Below are positions 23,528 to 34,740 of a stretch of 64,000 nucleotides of DNA, piece by piece (positions within the stretch are counted from its first letter, which is position 1; every line of letters starts with the position of its first letter). The notes under the pieces are model-generated. The model saw only the letters and a program-made list of their open reading frames with translations. It ran no database searches and was not told where the DNA came from. The position numbers and the translations under genes are program-made. This DNA comes from Sarcophilus harrisii (lineage: Eukaryota > Chordata > Mammalia > Dasyuromorphia > Dasyuridae). The stretch spans positions 95,196,988 through 95,260,987 of the forward strand of contig NC_045431.1 of NCBI RefSeq assembly GCF_902635505.1, given 5' to 3'.

Positions 23528-23851
23528 TTTTATTTACAAGTTACATGCATGAGTAATTTTACAGCATTGACAATTGCCAAATCTTTTGTTCCAATTTTTC
23601 CTTTCCTTTCCCCCACCCTCCCCCAGATGGTAGGTTGACTAATACATGTTAAATATGTTAAAGTGTAAATTAAATACAATATAAGTATACATGTCCAGTT
23701 ATTTTGCTGTACAAAAAGAATCAGATCTTGAAATAGTGTACAATTAGCCTGTAAAGGAAATAAAAAATGCAAGTGGACAAAAATATAGGGATTGGGAATT
23801 CTATGTAATGGTTCATAGTCATCTCCCAGAGTTCTTTCTTCTGATTCTCTA
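23480..23851 (-). mobile_element. Young 5'-truncated L1 3' end, inserted in the older L1
   Basis: Antisense L1 3' end: an (AT)n tail, then 'ctttttatttacaagttacatgcatgagtaattttacagcattgacaattg', 'ccttttgttccaatttttcc'-like sequence and 'cagatggtaggttgactaatacatgttaaatatg', ending near 'cccagagttctttcttctgattctcta'. It is flanked by an exact 11-bp target duplication, CTCATCATTTC (23469-23479 and 23852-23862). Without it the host L1 reads continuously. The unusual feature is the tail of alternating AT in place of poly-A. Confidence 0.8.
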
Positions 23852-26490
23852 CTCATCATTTCTTATAGCATATTAGGATTCCATCATAATCACATAGTAT
23901 AATTTGTTTAGTTGATTCCTGATTGATGAATATCCCAAGAATTTCCCATCTTTACCATTAGAAAAGAGTTGCTATAAATATTTATAAACATAGATGTCCT
24001 TTTCCTTTTTTTAAATCTCTTTTGGTGTATGGTTCAAATGGGTCTATAACAAAGTTCCCTAAACTGTGGGTTATGCTTACATAATGGATCATGAAACTGA
24101 ATGTGGGGATTGTGAAAAATATTAGAACAATAAAAGTTTGCTGAACACAACTACCAATGATTAATTTGAAATCAAATGCATAATGGCATAAGGAATCCTA
24201 GGTGTTTCTGAAAGCACTTGTTGGTATTGCATCTTGTGACTCTACTTCTGCCTTGGTTCTGAACAAACAATATGGGCACTTTGCACTACTCATAAACAAA
24301 TGCTGCCAGAAACACCTTGGCCTCAGGTTCAAGGTGGGCAGCATAAAAATTTCTCAAGACAAAAAGGGTTGCAAGTGGGAAAATTTTAAGAAGTCCTGCT
24401 CTACAGAATGGTTGATTCAATTCATTTCTCCACCAACAAGGTATTAATGTTTCATTTTCCCCACATCCTCTCTATCATTTGTCATTTTCCTCTTTAGTCC
24501 TATTACCCAATCTAATAGATATGATGTAGGACCTCAGAATTGTTTTAACTCGCATTTGTCTGATTAATAGTGAGAGTTTTTTTTTTTCATGTGGCAATAA
24601 CTACTTTTGATTACTTCATCTGAAAACTTCATTTATTTTTAAGTCATTTATTAATTGAGTAATGGATCTTATTTTTAAATAAATTTTACTCATTTCTCTA
24701 TATGTTTAAGAAATGAGTCTTTATCACAAAAATCTGCTTCAAACATTTTTACAGCATTATTTTGCTGAATATATTTCCCTCCTACCCTGTTTTTTCTATG
24801 TTTTTACCTTGTCCTCCTCAAAAATGTTTTGCTTCTGATTATTCCCTATTCCAATCTGTCCTCCCTTCTATTTCTACTCCCATTCCTTATCCCCTACCCT
24901 ATTTACTTTTTTGTAGGGTAATAAGATTTTTTATACTGAATTGAGTGTGTATATTATTCCCTCTTTGAGTCTATTGTGATGAATTTCATTGAATGTTCAC
25001 CTTTTCCTCTGAAGGATTATGTTAAGTTTTGTTAAGTGGGTGATACTTGGCTGGAATATCATATTCTAAGCTCTCTGGTCTTTTAACGTGGAAGGTACAA
25101 AATGTTGAATTATCTTGATTGTGATTTCACTATACTTTATTTCTTTCTGGATGCTTGCAATACTTTCTTTTGACTTAGGAGTTCTAGAATTTAGCAATAC
25201 TATTCCTGGGAATTTTCATTTTTGGATCTGTTTCTGGAGGTGATTGGTAGATTCTTTACATTTTTATTTTATCCTCTGGTTCTATAATATCAGGAAAGTT
25301 TTCCTTGATAATTTCTTGAAACATGATATCTTTGCTATTTTTTTAATCATGATTTTCATTTAGTCCATAATTTTATATTACCTCTTCTGAATCTTTTTTT
25401 CAGGTCAATTTTTCTAATAAGATATTTCACATTGTCGACTATTTTTATTTATACTTTTGGTTTTTGTTTTATTGTTTCTTGATTTATCATAAAGTAATTA
25501 GTTTATATTGATTCCATTTGGCTTCTTAAGGCATTCTTTTCATTGGTGTTTTGTGCCTCTATTACCATTTGGCTCAATCTTTTTTTAATGTTTTGTTTTC
25601 TTTGGCATTTTTGGTGTCTCCTGTACTTGTTAACTTTCCCCCCTGATTTTCTTGCATCACTCTCATTTCTTTTCCCAATTTTCTCTCCCTCTCTTGCTTG
25701 ATTTTCAAAATTGCATTTGAACTATTCCATATCCTGAGACAAGTTCCTATTTTTCTTGAAGGCTTTGGGGACAGGAACTTTGATTTTGTTATCTTCTTCT
25801 GTGTGTTTTTATCTTCCTTGTCACTATAGCCATTTTCTAAATCAGATTTTTTTCCCCCTGTTGTTTACTCATTTCCTCAGCACAGTATTGACTTTTAACT
25901 CTTAGAAAAAGTAGAACTCTGCTTTCATGGTGAAGGGTACACCATCCTAAGCTTGATGGATTTTGTGCAACTGTTTTCAGAGATAATTCTAGGGATCTGG
26001 AAGTTTTCAGTTCTTCCAAAGTGATAGTATCTAAAGAGAAGTGTATTCTACTCTTCTACCTTTTTCTCTGCTTTGTAAGTAACCACGAGCACCGTTTTCT
26101 GGGAGGAACTATGAGAAGGGTCACAGTTCTACTGTGGTTGCTAACTCTAGTGGTTTAGTTTTCCTTTTTGCCTGGGACTTCTACCTAGAACTGTAACCCA
26201 TATCCAAATATGGACAATATTTGCTCAAGGCCTTTGTGCTAGAAATGAACCCTCTGTAATCTTTCTGACTATTGATTCAACCCATTTACATTCTGTTGGC
26301 TGAGAGCTCAAGAAGCCACTCATACTTATAATGATTGAGGGGTGCCTGTTCCTGGATTACTGTGCTGGATTACAGTAAACTCCGAGAATGTGGGATAGAC
26401 CTTTCTCCTACCCAGGTGGGATAAACCTTTCCTGATGATCTTCTAAGTTGTCCTTGATGTCTCTGGTTTGAGGGAGCTGGTACTCTTGAG

Positions 26491-26892
26491 TATGGCTCAA
26501 AATGAATGCAAAAGTAATTTGGAAATAGTTTAAAAATAAATCTCACATAGATAGATCATTGCTTTTTAAAACTGCATCAATATGTGGTTTACAAGGATCC
26601 TTATATATGGTTTAGTAGCCCTCATTTACATTTGAATATGTAACCACTAAAGCAGGGGTATCAGATTTAAATAAAAAGGAAAATTAAAGTAGATGAATGG
26701 TAAGATATTTTTGGGTTTGTGAAATTGAATATTTTAAATTTTTTTCTATTTATTTAATCTTTTTTTTTCTTCAATAAACTGGACCAAGTAACTGTTTTAC
26801 ACAATTTTTACTTATGATTTTTTTTAAATATAGCTCTAAAATCAGGCTTTGGGAAAGTCAATTGTGATTCAAATGGAGTTACTTGACTTTGT
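26491..26892. other. Unassigned DNA before an L1 tail
   Basis: AT-rich with no recognised feature. It includes the left target-site copy of the next L1 at 26883-26892. Confidence 0.4.
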
Positions 26893-27081
26893 TTTTATTT
26901 TTTTTATTATACCTTTTTATTTACAAGATATATGCATGGATAATTTTTCAGCATTGACAATTGCAAAACCTTTTGTTCCAACTTTTCCCCTCCTTCCCCC
27001 CACCTCTTCCCCCAGATGGCAGGTTGATCAATACATGTTAAATATGCTAAAGTATAAGTTAAATACAATATATGTATATAT
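26893..27081 (-). mobile_element. Young, strongly 5'-truncated L1 3' end, antisense
   Basis: A T-rich antisense tail, then 'tttatttacaagatatatgcatggataatttttcagcattgacaattgc', 'ttttgttccaacttttcccctccttcc' and 'cagatggcaggttgatcaatacatgttaaatatg'. It is flanked by an exact 10-bp target duplication, TTGACTTTGT (26883-26892 and 27082-27091). An open frame at 26849-27085 on the other strand is only a shadow of this insertion. Confidence 0.85.
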
Positions 27082-27454
27082 TTGACTTTGTCTTTAAAAC
27101 CAAATCACTGTCTTTTCCTGAATAGCCATAATAGATCCCAAACCCAATCTCTCTTATTGTTCCAGTGTTGATGGTTCAGAGTAATTGTAAGTAGCAATTA
27201 TTTTCTGTTCTGATCAGAAATTCTGTTTCTTCCCCTAAATTCTTTTGAATAATAAACTTAAGCCATCTTTGGTATCAATAATGGACTATAATTTTCTACA
27301 CTTCACATTTCAATAAGTGTATTCCTATGAATCACATGAACAATCCAGGGAGAATGCTGACTTCTTAGCTACCTGAGAGTTTGTCTTATAGTGGATAAGA
27401 ATGCCAAAATTCAGAGTAAAGTTGAAAGTCGAAAGCAAGAAAATGGGTCCCAGA

Positions 27455-27690
27455 AGGCATAGACTAATAGGATTCTGAATTGTAAGAACAGAGTTCAAAT
27501 CCAGCCTCAGGTACTTAATAGCTGTGTGGTCCTGGGCAAGTCACTTAATCCTGTTGACCTCAGTTTCTTTGTCATAAAATGAGTTAAAGAAGGAAATGGC
27601 AAACCACTCTAGTGTCTTTGCCAAGAAAACCCCAAATGGGGTCACAGAGAGTCATATATCACCACAATGACTAAAAAACCACAAATGTAT
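27455..27690 (+). mobile_element. tRNA-derived SINE, near full length
   Basis: 'agacagagttcaaatccagcctcagg'-type B-box region, 'tagctgtgtggtcctgggcaagtcacttaatcctgttgacctcagtttc', 'aaaccactctagtgtctttgccaagaaaaccccaaatggggtcacagagagtc' and the end 'atgactaaaaaaccac'. It is one of the best preserved SINEs of its type here and serves as the reference for the antisense copies. Confidence 0.85.
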
Positions 27691-28639
27691 GAGAGCAGTG
27701 GTATTTCCTATTAATCCTTAATCAAATCTTCTCTGTATCTTGCCCTGCCCCATATAAGATACACACAATTGCCCAAACAGTGGCAATAACACTGTTTAAC
27801 TGCTTTTGTGATCATAGTAGTACTTGTATTCACTCTCTCAATTCCTGCTAACCTAACTATAAATCAAATTGTGGGATTTAATCACTGCCCCAAGCTTTAC
27901 CTTCCACCCTGTCAGTTATAATCTTATCAAAGGAAATACTAAGATTCCATAAAGCACATTGGCTAATATTTAGTGTCCCAGTGAATTGGGCTCAATGTGA
28001 ATTACAATTATGGGTAACCCACAAAAAGAAATTGCTGGGAATAAAATAATGCTTGAGATAAGAAAGTTTAAAGCAAAATGAATCAAAAGGTGTCTTTAAA
28101 AGATTGCTTCTAAAATTGGAGACACATTTACAAAGGGACAGAATGGGAGTAGTAGTAGTGAGAATAGATTCTGATTTGAGGGAATAGGGAGCTTATTTTC
28201 TGTAACCTCTTTCCTCCACTGAATTCTATGCAGACTTCCTTGGGGGTTAATTTCTCTCTGCTATGTGTTGCTTTTGAAGTAGTAGGTTTTTAGCTGGACT
28301 GTGGTATTCTATATTAGCTGTGGGTCACTTTTCCTTCAAGGTCAGACCAAGGCTTCTATCACAAGAAAGTTTATTACCTTTGAACTTTCTTTCTAGGGCT
28401 GTTAATCAGGCAGGAGGCTACATGGCCCATTTAGATGCTTGAATTCTAAGGGAGCCTTTTGAGAGTTCTTGTGTATTGGGACAGAAATAGGATACAACTA
28501 CATCTGCTAACATGACTTCCCTAATTTCACGCCCTTTCCAATTTTTACTCATATGCGTCATCATATTCTGAATGTGACTTTGGGTTCTCAAAGATAATGA
28601 GTCAGTAAAACCCCAGGCTTCAGTTTTTTCATCTATAAA
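27691..28639. other. Unassigned intergenic DNA
   Basis: No repeat, gene or RNA recognised. An open frame at 28418-28672 on the minus strand shows no known domain. Confidence 0.4.
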
Positions 28640-28815
28640 AATAGAATTTATATAGGACTTAAAGATTTCCAAGATGCTTTACACATTATCCACTTTTTTC
28701 TCACAATATCTGTCACGTAGATGCTATTATTGTTCTTATTTTACAGAAGAGGACAATGAACCTGTGAATGATTCAAGTGACTTGCCCCACATCGCACACT
28801 TAATAAATTATGGTA
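28640..28815 (-). mobile_element. MIR-like SINE, antisense
   Basis: 'aagatttccaagatgctttacacattatcca', 'gtagatgctattattgttcttattttacagaagaggacaatgaacctgtgaatgattcaagtgacttgccccacatcgcaca' is the antisense MIR core. Confidence 0.7.
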
Positions 28816-30990
28816 TTGGACAAAATGTCCTTTAAGGGCCTTTCTAGATACCAGTGGAGCATATAGAGAACACAATGCTTATCACTCTCTTGCCATGCTA
28901 TGCTACACATACTGTTCATTGATAAGATCAATAAGAACCAAAATGGAATGCTTAATTATGGGCAAAATGGGTGAGTGGTAGAAGGAAAATGAAACTACCT
29001 TAACAAATGTAACCAGGGTCTCAAAAATTAGATAAGACTCTTCTTCTCATTGATAGAGAAAGGAGTACTCAATGTTTCATGCCTGAGAAAGGATTGATAA
29101 ATTTTGAGAAGAGTGGTCCTGGCCTTCTGCTTCCTGACTTTGAAAACATGGTACCTGAGAATTAGTGTGTCCCCTAAATATTCTATTCGGGCTAAACATC
29201 CCTATTTTTTTCAAATAATTCATAATTAACCTCCTTTAACCAACAAAAAGTCCAGAAATGTTTTATAGCTATACCCTAAGGAATTTCTACCTAGGAAAAA
29301 TAAAGTGAACAAGAATTAAACATTGTCTAAATATCTGGGGGAAATCATATTGCCTAATGCACATCATTAACTTAAATCTCTAAGAAACTATTAACTGTCT
29401 TTTAGAGATCTAATCAATACATTTTATGTCTCTCCTCTGCCTGGCAGCTTTGCCCCCTCTGTTTGATTGGGGGGGAGGGAGAAGATAATTATAAATCAGA
29501 ATTTGTTTATCATTCCTATACTCTGAGACCTATGTGACCTAAATATTTGTTTGCTTCCATTTGGCATGTTGCCTCTGACTTCCTCCCTAAATTTCACTGT
29601 AAATATCAGAGATAAAAATTTGCAATATATTCTCATGCTTTCTCTGGTGATACCATTGTTTTTGAAAATGAAGGATATTTAGTCAACATATATTTAAGAC
29701 TGCGATAACCCTGTTGGAGAGAACCTAAAAGAGGGACATGTCAGAGAAAGACAGATTAAAATCATCTGAGAGTCATTTTAAATATAATGCTGGTCAAATG
29801 TTGTCAAAAAATAGACTTTTTAAGGGGCTACTGTCATATAAGTTGATTTTTTCAGTGAAAGGTATTCTTTGTATTAAAAATACTCCCCAAATTGGTCTTG
29901 AAGTATCTTTTTAAAATACTCATATTTTGATAGATAATTTTCTACCTGTTGATTACTTAGTTAATAAGTTAATATACCATATTTTAATGGCTCGTCAAAA
30001 ATTTTAAGCACACACACTATACTTCTGCCTTTTTTCTGTATATATAGATAATAAAATTAGTAAAAGTGACATTTTCTAGTGTGTACTTGGCATACATTTA
30101 TGCTCACCTGATGTGCAGAGGAGTTAATAGGTATGAGGCTATTCTACTTTGTGATGCAATAGGATAGGGCAACTCATATAAATTTATGACTTTTTTTGGA
30201 AGATTTTATAGACTGACCCGGAAAGAGAGAACACTAGAGTGAAGTGGTTTCTCTTTAAAAATAGAGATAAAGGGTCTGTATTACTTGGCATAACATTTAT
30301 TCAACTTGTGGAATCACCACAAAAAGTCAATCATGTCAAACTCTATGACAAGAACCCAAACCAAATCACTTTGTATAATTTTATTACCTTCTTTCTCAGA
30401 TGTTAGGTATGATGTAGTGTGAAAGGGAGGAAGTTCTGGAGAGTTTGTGTATTGTTTTCACTTGACACTTACATAACACTTAATATTTATAAGATTTCTA
30501 GGCATTTTCTTTTCTTTTTCCTCCTCTGAAGATTCCATGATGGCATATTGGACTTATTTCCTTCTAAAGATGAGCAGAGTCATAGACCGATAGTTTTAAA
30601 GCTGGAAAGTGCTAAGAGTTTATCTAATTTAATCTTTAACATGTCAATATGTTAAATGAAAAAAGTAAAAAAAAATAGTTATTTAATGTTGTTCAATTCA
30701 CACAACCCAATTACCAACTAAGTTTTTCCATAACATAGCTGTTGTACTGTTGTGTACCAGTATTTTGAGGCTATGTCTATATGTCATGTCAGTAAATGAG
30801 GCAGGATTGAATTAAATATCACACACTTAAATAAACAGAATCTTTATGTAGAAAAATATATTATTGAGATCTTTGTTTCAAAATAAATGTTTATGAAATT
30901 CTACCTCTGGGTTAGTTAATAGGTTAAGTCTAAATATTCTGTTGTATTTTTGACACATTATCTAATTCAACATAAGCTGATTATATTTGG
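28816..30990. other. Unassigned intergenic DNA, repeat-poor
   Basis: The longest stretch below the gene with no recognised mobile element. No open frame of note. It includes a G-run (29469-29476) and a T/A-rich stretch. Function unknown. Confidence 0.4.
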
Positions 30991-30994
30991 GAGG

Positions 30995-31162
30995 TAGAAT
31001 GATATAGTGGAAAAAAAGACAAAAGAAAAAAAATCTGGGGTAGAACACTACCTTGGATCTCTACAATATAAAGGAACTCAAAGAGACACTGAACCTCTTT
31101 TGAATCAGATTTCTGCTTTGTAAACATCAGGATAATAATGCCATCATACCTTTCTCTTGGGG
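30995..31162 (+). mobile_element. Old SINE (MIR-like), degraded head
   Basis: 'gggaggtagaatgatatagtggaaa' and 'gacactgaacctcttttgaatcagatttctgctttgtaaacatcaggataataatgcca' correspond to the head and mid part of a marsupial SINE. It runs into the duplicated unit that starts at 31163. Confidence 0.55.
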
Positions 31163-31326
31163 TTATTGTGATGTGCAAAGTTGATAAAATATAGTAAAAA
31201 TTTTATAGATTTTAAAAAGCCTTGCAAACTATGAATAGCTCTACAAGTGTCAGTCAACTAATAATATTACTAGCATTAGCATTGCAGTAATAGTAACATT
31301 ATAAATATTATCCATAGAGATTTTTT
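31163..31326 (+). repeat. Tandem duplication, unit 1
   Basis: Starts 'ttattgtgatgtgcaaagttgataa' and ends 'tagtaacattataaatattatccatagaga'. It matches 31333-31702 once the SINE at 31398-31590 is removed. The unit holds the 3' half of a MIR-like SINE plus flanking non-SINE sequence, so the pair is a segmental duplication of about 170 bp and not two independent SINE insertions. Confidence 0.65.
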
Positions 31327-31332
31327 TCTGTT

Positions 31333-31702
31333 TTATTGTGATATGAAATGTTGATAACACATAGGAGGTACATTATATCTTACGTTTTAAAAAGCTTCGT
31401 GGGGCACTTAGGTGGCACAGTGGATAAAGCACCAGCCCCAAAGTCAGGAGGACCTGAGTTCAAATGTGGCCTCAGACACTTAATACTTCTAGCTGTGTGA
31501 CCCTGGGCAAGTCACTTAGCCCCAATTGCCTCAGCAAAAAAAAAAACAAAAAAACAAAAAAACATTAAATTAAATTAAAAATAAATAAATAAAAACTTTG
31601 CAAACTTTCAAGTGCTCTATAAGTTTGAAGTTCTCATGAATATTAGTAGTATTAGCAATATACTAATAGTGGTGTTATCCTTAATAGTCATAGAGAGTCT
31701 TT
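31333..31702 (+). repeat. Tandem duplication, unit 2, split by a SINE
   Basis: The left part (31333-31397) starts 'ttattgtgatatgaaatgttgataa'. The right part (about 31591-31702) holds 'tttgcaaactttcaagtgctctataagt', a 'tagtattagcaatatactaatagt' block and 'tagtcatagagag'. All have counterparts in unit 1 in the same order, at a spacing of about 170 bp. Confidence 0.65.
31398..31590 (+). mobile_element. Australian-type tRNA SINE (WSINE1-like) with A-rich tail
   Basis: 'gtggggcacttaggtggcacagtggataaagcaccagccc', 'gtcaggaggacctgagttcaaatgtggcctcagacactta', 'agctgtgtgaccctgggcaagtcacttagccccaattgcctcagc', then an A-rich tail with C interruptions. The A and B boxes of a tRNA promoter fall in 'ggtggcacagtgg' and 'gagttcaaatg'. 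An imperfect target duplication is seen (aaaaagctt / aaaaacttt). This type is characteristic of Australian marsupials. It is the youngest-looking SINE in the window. Confidence 0.88.
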
Positions 31703-32434
31703 CTGCATGGATAAGATGCTATACGAGTGACAGCTAAGGGTTAGGTAAGAAGTTGACAGAGTTCTCAATATGTAAATTTTAAATAATTGCTGCTTAGAGA
31801 AAAAATAATGAAGTCTTATGCTTTGGTTTACTTAATTTTATAAGAAAAGAACAAGAAATGTGCCTGGAAAAAATATCATGTGGAGAAAAAAATATCTGGG
31901 AGTTTTAGTTGATTATGAACTCAATGCTAGTCAATAAGGGGGCATGAAAACAAAAATGTCATCCAACACATTGCCCAGAACAAAGAAGAAGGCCATCTTG
32001 CTGTGTCCTCTGCTTTAGTCAAATCACTTCTAGGGTTCTGGCTTCAGTCCTGAGTAATACATTTTAGGAAGAAAAGTGACAAAGTGAAGAACATGTGGGG
32101 TCAGGGAGTGAGGCAGCCAGGATAGCAAGGGGCCTTTATACCATGCTATGCCAGGAATTCCTAAATCTAAATCTAATTTGATTTGTTCTGATGATGATTT
32201 TCAAAAAGGAAAGGAAAGAAAATGATAGGGACTTAGCTGATAGACTAAGAAAATCTCTTTCAAGTATTCAAAGAAGGATTAGAACTTGTTCTTCTTGCAC
32301 TCCTATAACAACATAGAGAAGCTGCAAGGAGAGACTGAACATGAAGCCAAAAACAATATTAATAGAAAATTCTTCTTCAGATGTTTTAGTTGTAGATGTT
32401 TAGTATGTAGACATGTTTGAGCCTGTTAGCATAC
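31703..32434. other. Unassigned intergenic DNA
   Basis: No repeat or gene recognised. Confidence 0.4.
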
Positions 32435-32598
32435 CCTCAATTAAATATCAAATTTGAAATTCTGAATATAAAAGAGATTAATAAAATTGAAAGAAAATGA
32501 TTGAATTAATAAACAAAAGAGTTGGTTTTGTGAAAAAAAAAAACACAAAATAGATAAACCTTTAGTTAATTTTATTAGAAAAAGGAAAGAAGAGACTG
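32435..32598 (+). mobile_element. Internal L1 ORF2 fragment
   Basis: 'caaatttgaaattctgaatataaaagagattaataaaattgaaag', then 'attgaattaataaacaaaagagttggttttgtg' and 'aaaatagataaacctttagttaattttattagaaaaaggaaagaagag'. It matches the L1 segment at 55975-56130. It has no 3' end, so it is a leftover of a larger old copy. Confidence 0.8.
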
Positions 32599-32604
32599 TC
32601 AGCA

Positions 32605-32785
32605 TGGAGTTTTCCTAGCAAAAATATTGTAGTAAATTGCCATTTACTTTTCCAGTGGCAAGCAAACAGAGATTAAAAAACTTGCTGAAAGTCACACAGC
32701 TAGAAAGTTTCTGAGTCCAAATTTGAAATCAGTCCCTGATTCCAAGCCCAGCACTTTATCCATTGTACCACCTAGCTGTTTCTAC
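32605..32785 (-). mobile_element. tRNA-derived SINE, antisense
   Basis: 'ggagttttcctagcaaaaatattg', 'ttgccatttacttttccag', 'cagagattaaaaaacttgctgaaagtcacacagctagaaag' and the head 'gattccaagcccagcactttatccattgtaccacctagctgt'. Confidence 0.8.
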
Positions 32786-33464
32786 TATTAAAAATAAGTT
32801 ATATGTAATTTCTACAAATAAAAACTGGAAGAGAGCATAATTTATTCTGCCTAGATACTGCACATTAAAAAGTAGGAAATTAATCTTAAAAGTCTTTGTC
32901 ATTCTTCATTGACACATTCTCTCCCACAAAATTATTTGTTTAATTAAAGGATTAACTTTAGGTTATGTGTACTCTTGCTCTCTCATGGAAATTTGGTTTT
33001 AAGCTGTTTTTCTCATTTCTCTAGACATTCTTCTGCCTTAGAATTATGCAGCATAGCCAACTTTTCATTCTAAATTTGCATAACAGGAAAACAATCATAA
33101 ATTTTCATACTTGATTTTTATCTTATCTGGAAATGATATATTTTCCTTGTCTTTTTCTACCCTTTCTGCACTAACAACTCTACTAATCAAGCCTGTCATT
33201 TAATTGGAAATATTTATTTAGCCCTTGCACTGAGGCTTCCTCTGAAACAGTGGGAGTGAGGGGTGGGTGAAAGGGTAGGTGAGCACCATGGAAAGATATT
33301 GAGCTGAGTCCAAAATTGACTACATGTGTTAGCAAATGAACAAATTACTTGGCTTCTCAGAGGTTTTTCCTCATTTATAAATAGGGTTCATGATACTTGG
33401 ATTATTATTCATTGGGCTAATGTGAGGAAAGCATCAAGTGTATGTTATTTATTGTTTTATAATT

Positions 33465-33600
33465 ATTCAGTCAACAAGCATTTATTAAGCACATAATATG
33501 TTCCATACACTATGTTAAATGCTAGGAAAACAAAGAACAGTAAAAAAAAAAAAAAAAAAAAAAAAGGTAGTTCTTCATCTCAAGGATCTCTTAGTATAGA
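33465..33600 (-). mobile_element. L2 3' end, antisense, with a poly-A expansion
   Basis: 'attcagtcaacaagcatttattaagcacataatatgttccatacactatgttaaatgctagg' is the antisense L2 3' end. A run of about 23 A (33542-33565) follows 'aaagaacagt', and 'agttcttcatctcaaggatct' continues the L2-like sequence. Confidence 0.65.
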
Positions 33601-33699
33601 CTTGAAAGGAATCTTAGAAATTTGACAAATTAGAAAGTTCACTTTCAATCAGAGAGGTTAAGTAACCTAAGCAGAGTTACACTGGGGACAGAGCTGGGA

Positions 33700-33930
33700 T
33701 TCTGCTGTGAAGAGAGCTCTGTAGCACAGTGGATAGACTGTTGGGTCTGAAGTCAGGAAACTGAGTTCAAATCCAGCTTCAGATACTTATTTGTTATATG
33801 ACACAGGGCAAGTCACTTATGCTTGTCTTGACTCAGTGTCCTTATTTTTAAAATGTGGATAATGCACCTACATCCCAATATTGTTGTGAGGATTGAACAA
33901 AGTAATTATCATAAAGGGGGTAGCACAACC
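33700..33930 (+). mobile_element. tRNA-derived SINE
   Basis: Head 'gagctctgtagcacagtggatagactgttgggtctgaagtcagg', 'gttcaaatccagcttcagata', 'cagggcaagtcactta', and a MIR-like 3' half 'atgtggataatgcacctacatcccaatattgttgtgagg'. Confidence 0.8.
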
Positions 33931-34539
33931 CTTTGCACATAGTATATTGTGATTTAGTGGCTCTTGTGCCACTGTGGATGAATTATGAAATTAAAAAAAA
34001 ATCAATTCAAGGAAGAGCAAAAGATCAGGGTGATTTCATTTTGGTCAGTCCAGGGCTGTCCTTCAAGATCTACCACCAGTATAATCTTCTGTTTTTCAAG
34101 TGGTTAATATCTCCAATGTAAACAAATCAATTCATGGTGGATACAAGGGTATTGCATTCAAATTCAAAGGAACTGTGTTCAAATCCCAGTCCTAGGAAGA
34201 ACATTTCTCTTCTCAATATCCTCATTATTGAAATTAGGATTTTGAATGAAATGTTCTCTCTAAATTTCTTCCTTCTCTAAATCCATGGGGATAATCCATA
34301 ATGCATAATCCATAAAATTATTACTGTCTCTTTTGGCTTGGATATCCCAAAGCATATTATAGAAGTGTTATACACTACTCAAATTGCTTTTGTTTTCCTT
34401 TTATCATCAATGTCATAATTTCTTAGACATAAATGTCCATAAGGAACATGCTTCTATATGTGCCTCGTTCACTAGAAGCAATTCTGAGACTCTCTGATTA
34501 TCATATGGAACATTTATATAGTGATTACTATATATTTAG

Positions 34540-34740
34540 CAATATATAGTGCAAAATGATTTATAGTTATTTGACCTTTACAACAACCCTAAGAGGTATT
34601 TTATCCACTTTACAATTAAGGAAATTGGTAGCTATTAAGTGATTTCTCTAAGGTCAACAGTAAGTGGCTGAGGTTGAATTTGAACTTAGTCCTGTTCTCG
34701 ATTCTAGGCCCAGCATTCTATTAACTTTGCTACCTACATG
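34540..34740 (-). mobile_element. MIR-like SINE, antisense
   Basis: 'gacctttacaacaaccctaagaggtattttatccactttacaattaaggaaattgg', 'aagtgatttctctaaggtcaacagtaagtggctgagg' and the head 'ggcccagcattctattaactttgctacctaca'. Confidence 0.7.

Larger units (their letters stand above)
23005..26490 (-). mobile_element. HAL1-like L1 derivative, near complete (3' UTR to 5' UTR)
   Basis: The most complete of the ORF1-only copies. From low to high coordinate: 3' UTR (about 23005-23950, interrupted by a younger insertion at 23480-23851), ORF2 C-terminal remnant (about 23950-24740), an internal join at 24740-24790, inter-ORF region (about 24790-24980), ORF1 (about 24980-25880), and a GC-richer 5' region to about 26490 that holds 'gtggtgaagggtacaccatcctaagctt'-like sequence shared with 2680-2710. 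Endonuclease and RT sequences are absent. ORF1 is broken by stops. In total about 3.1 kb without the insertion, against roughly 6 kb for a whole L1. Confidence 0.65.

Noticed and set aside
23530-23859. A 109-codon frame on the minus strand
   Set aside because: It lies wholly within the young L1 3' UTR insertion, which is non-coding.
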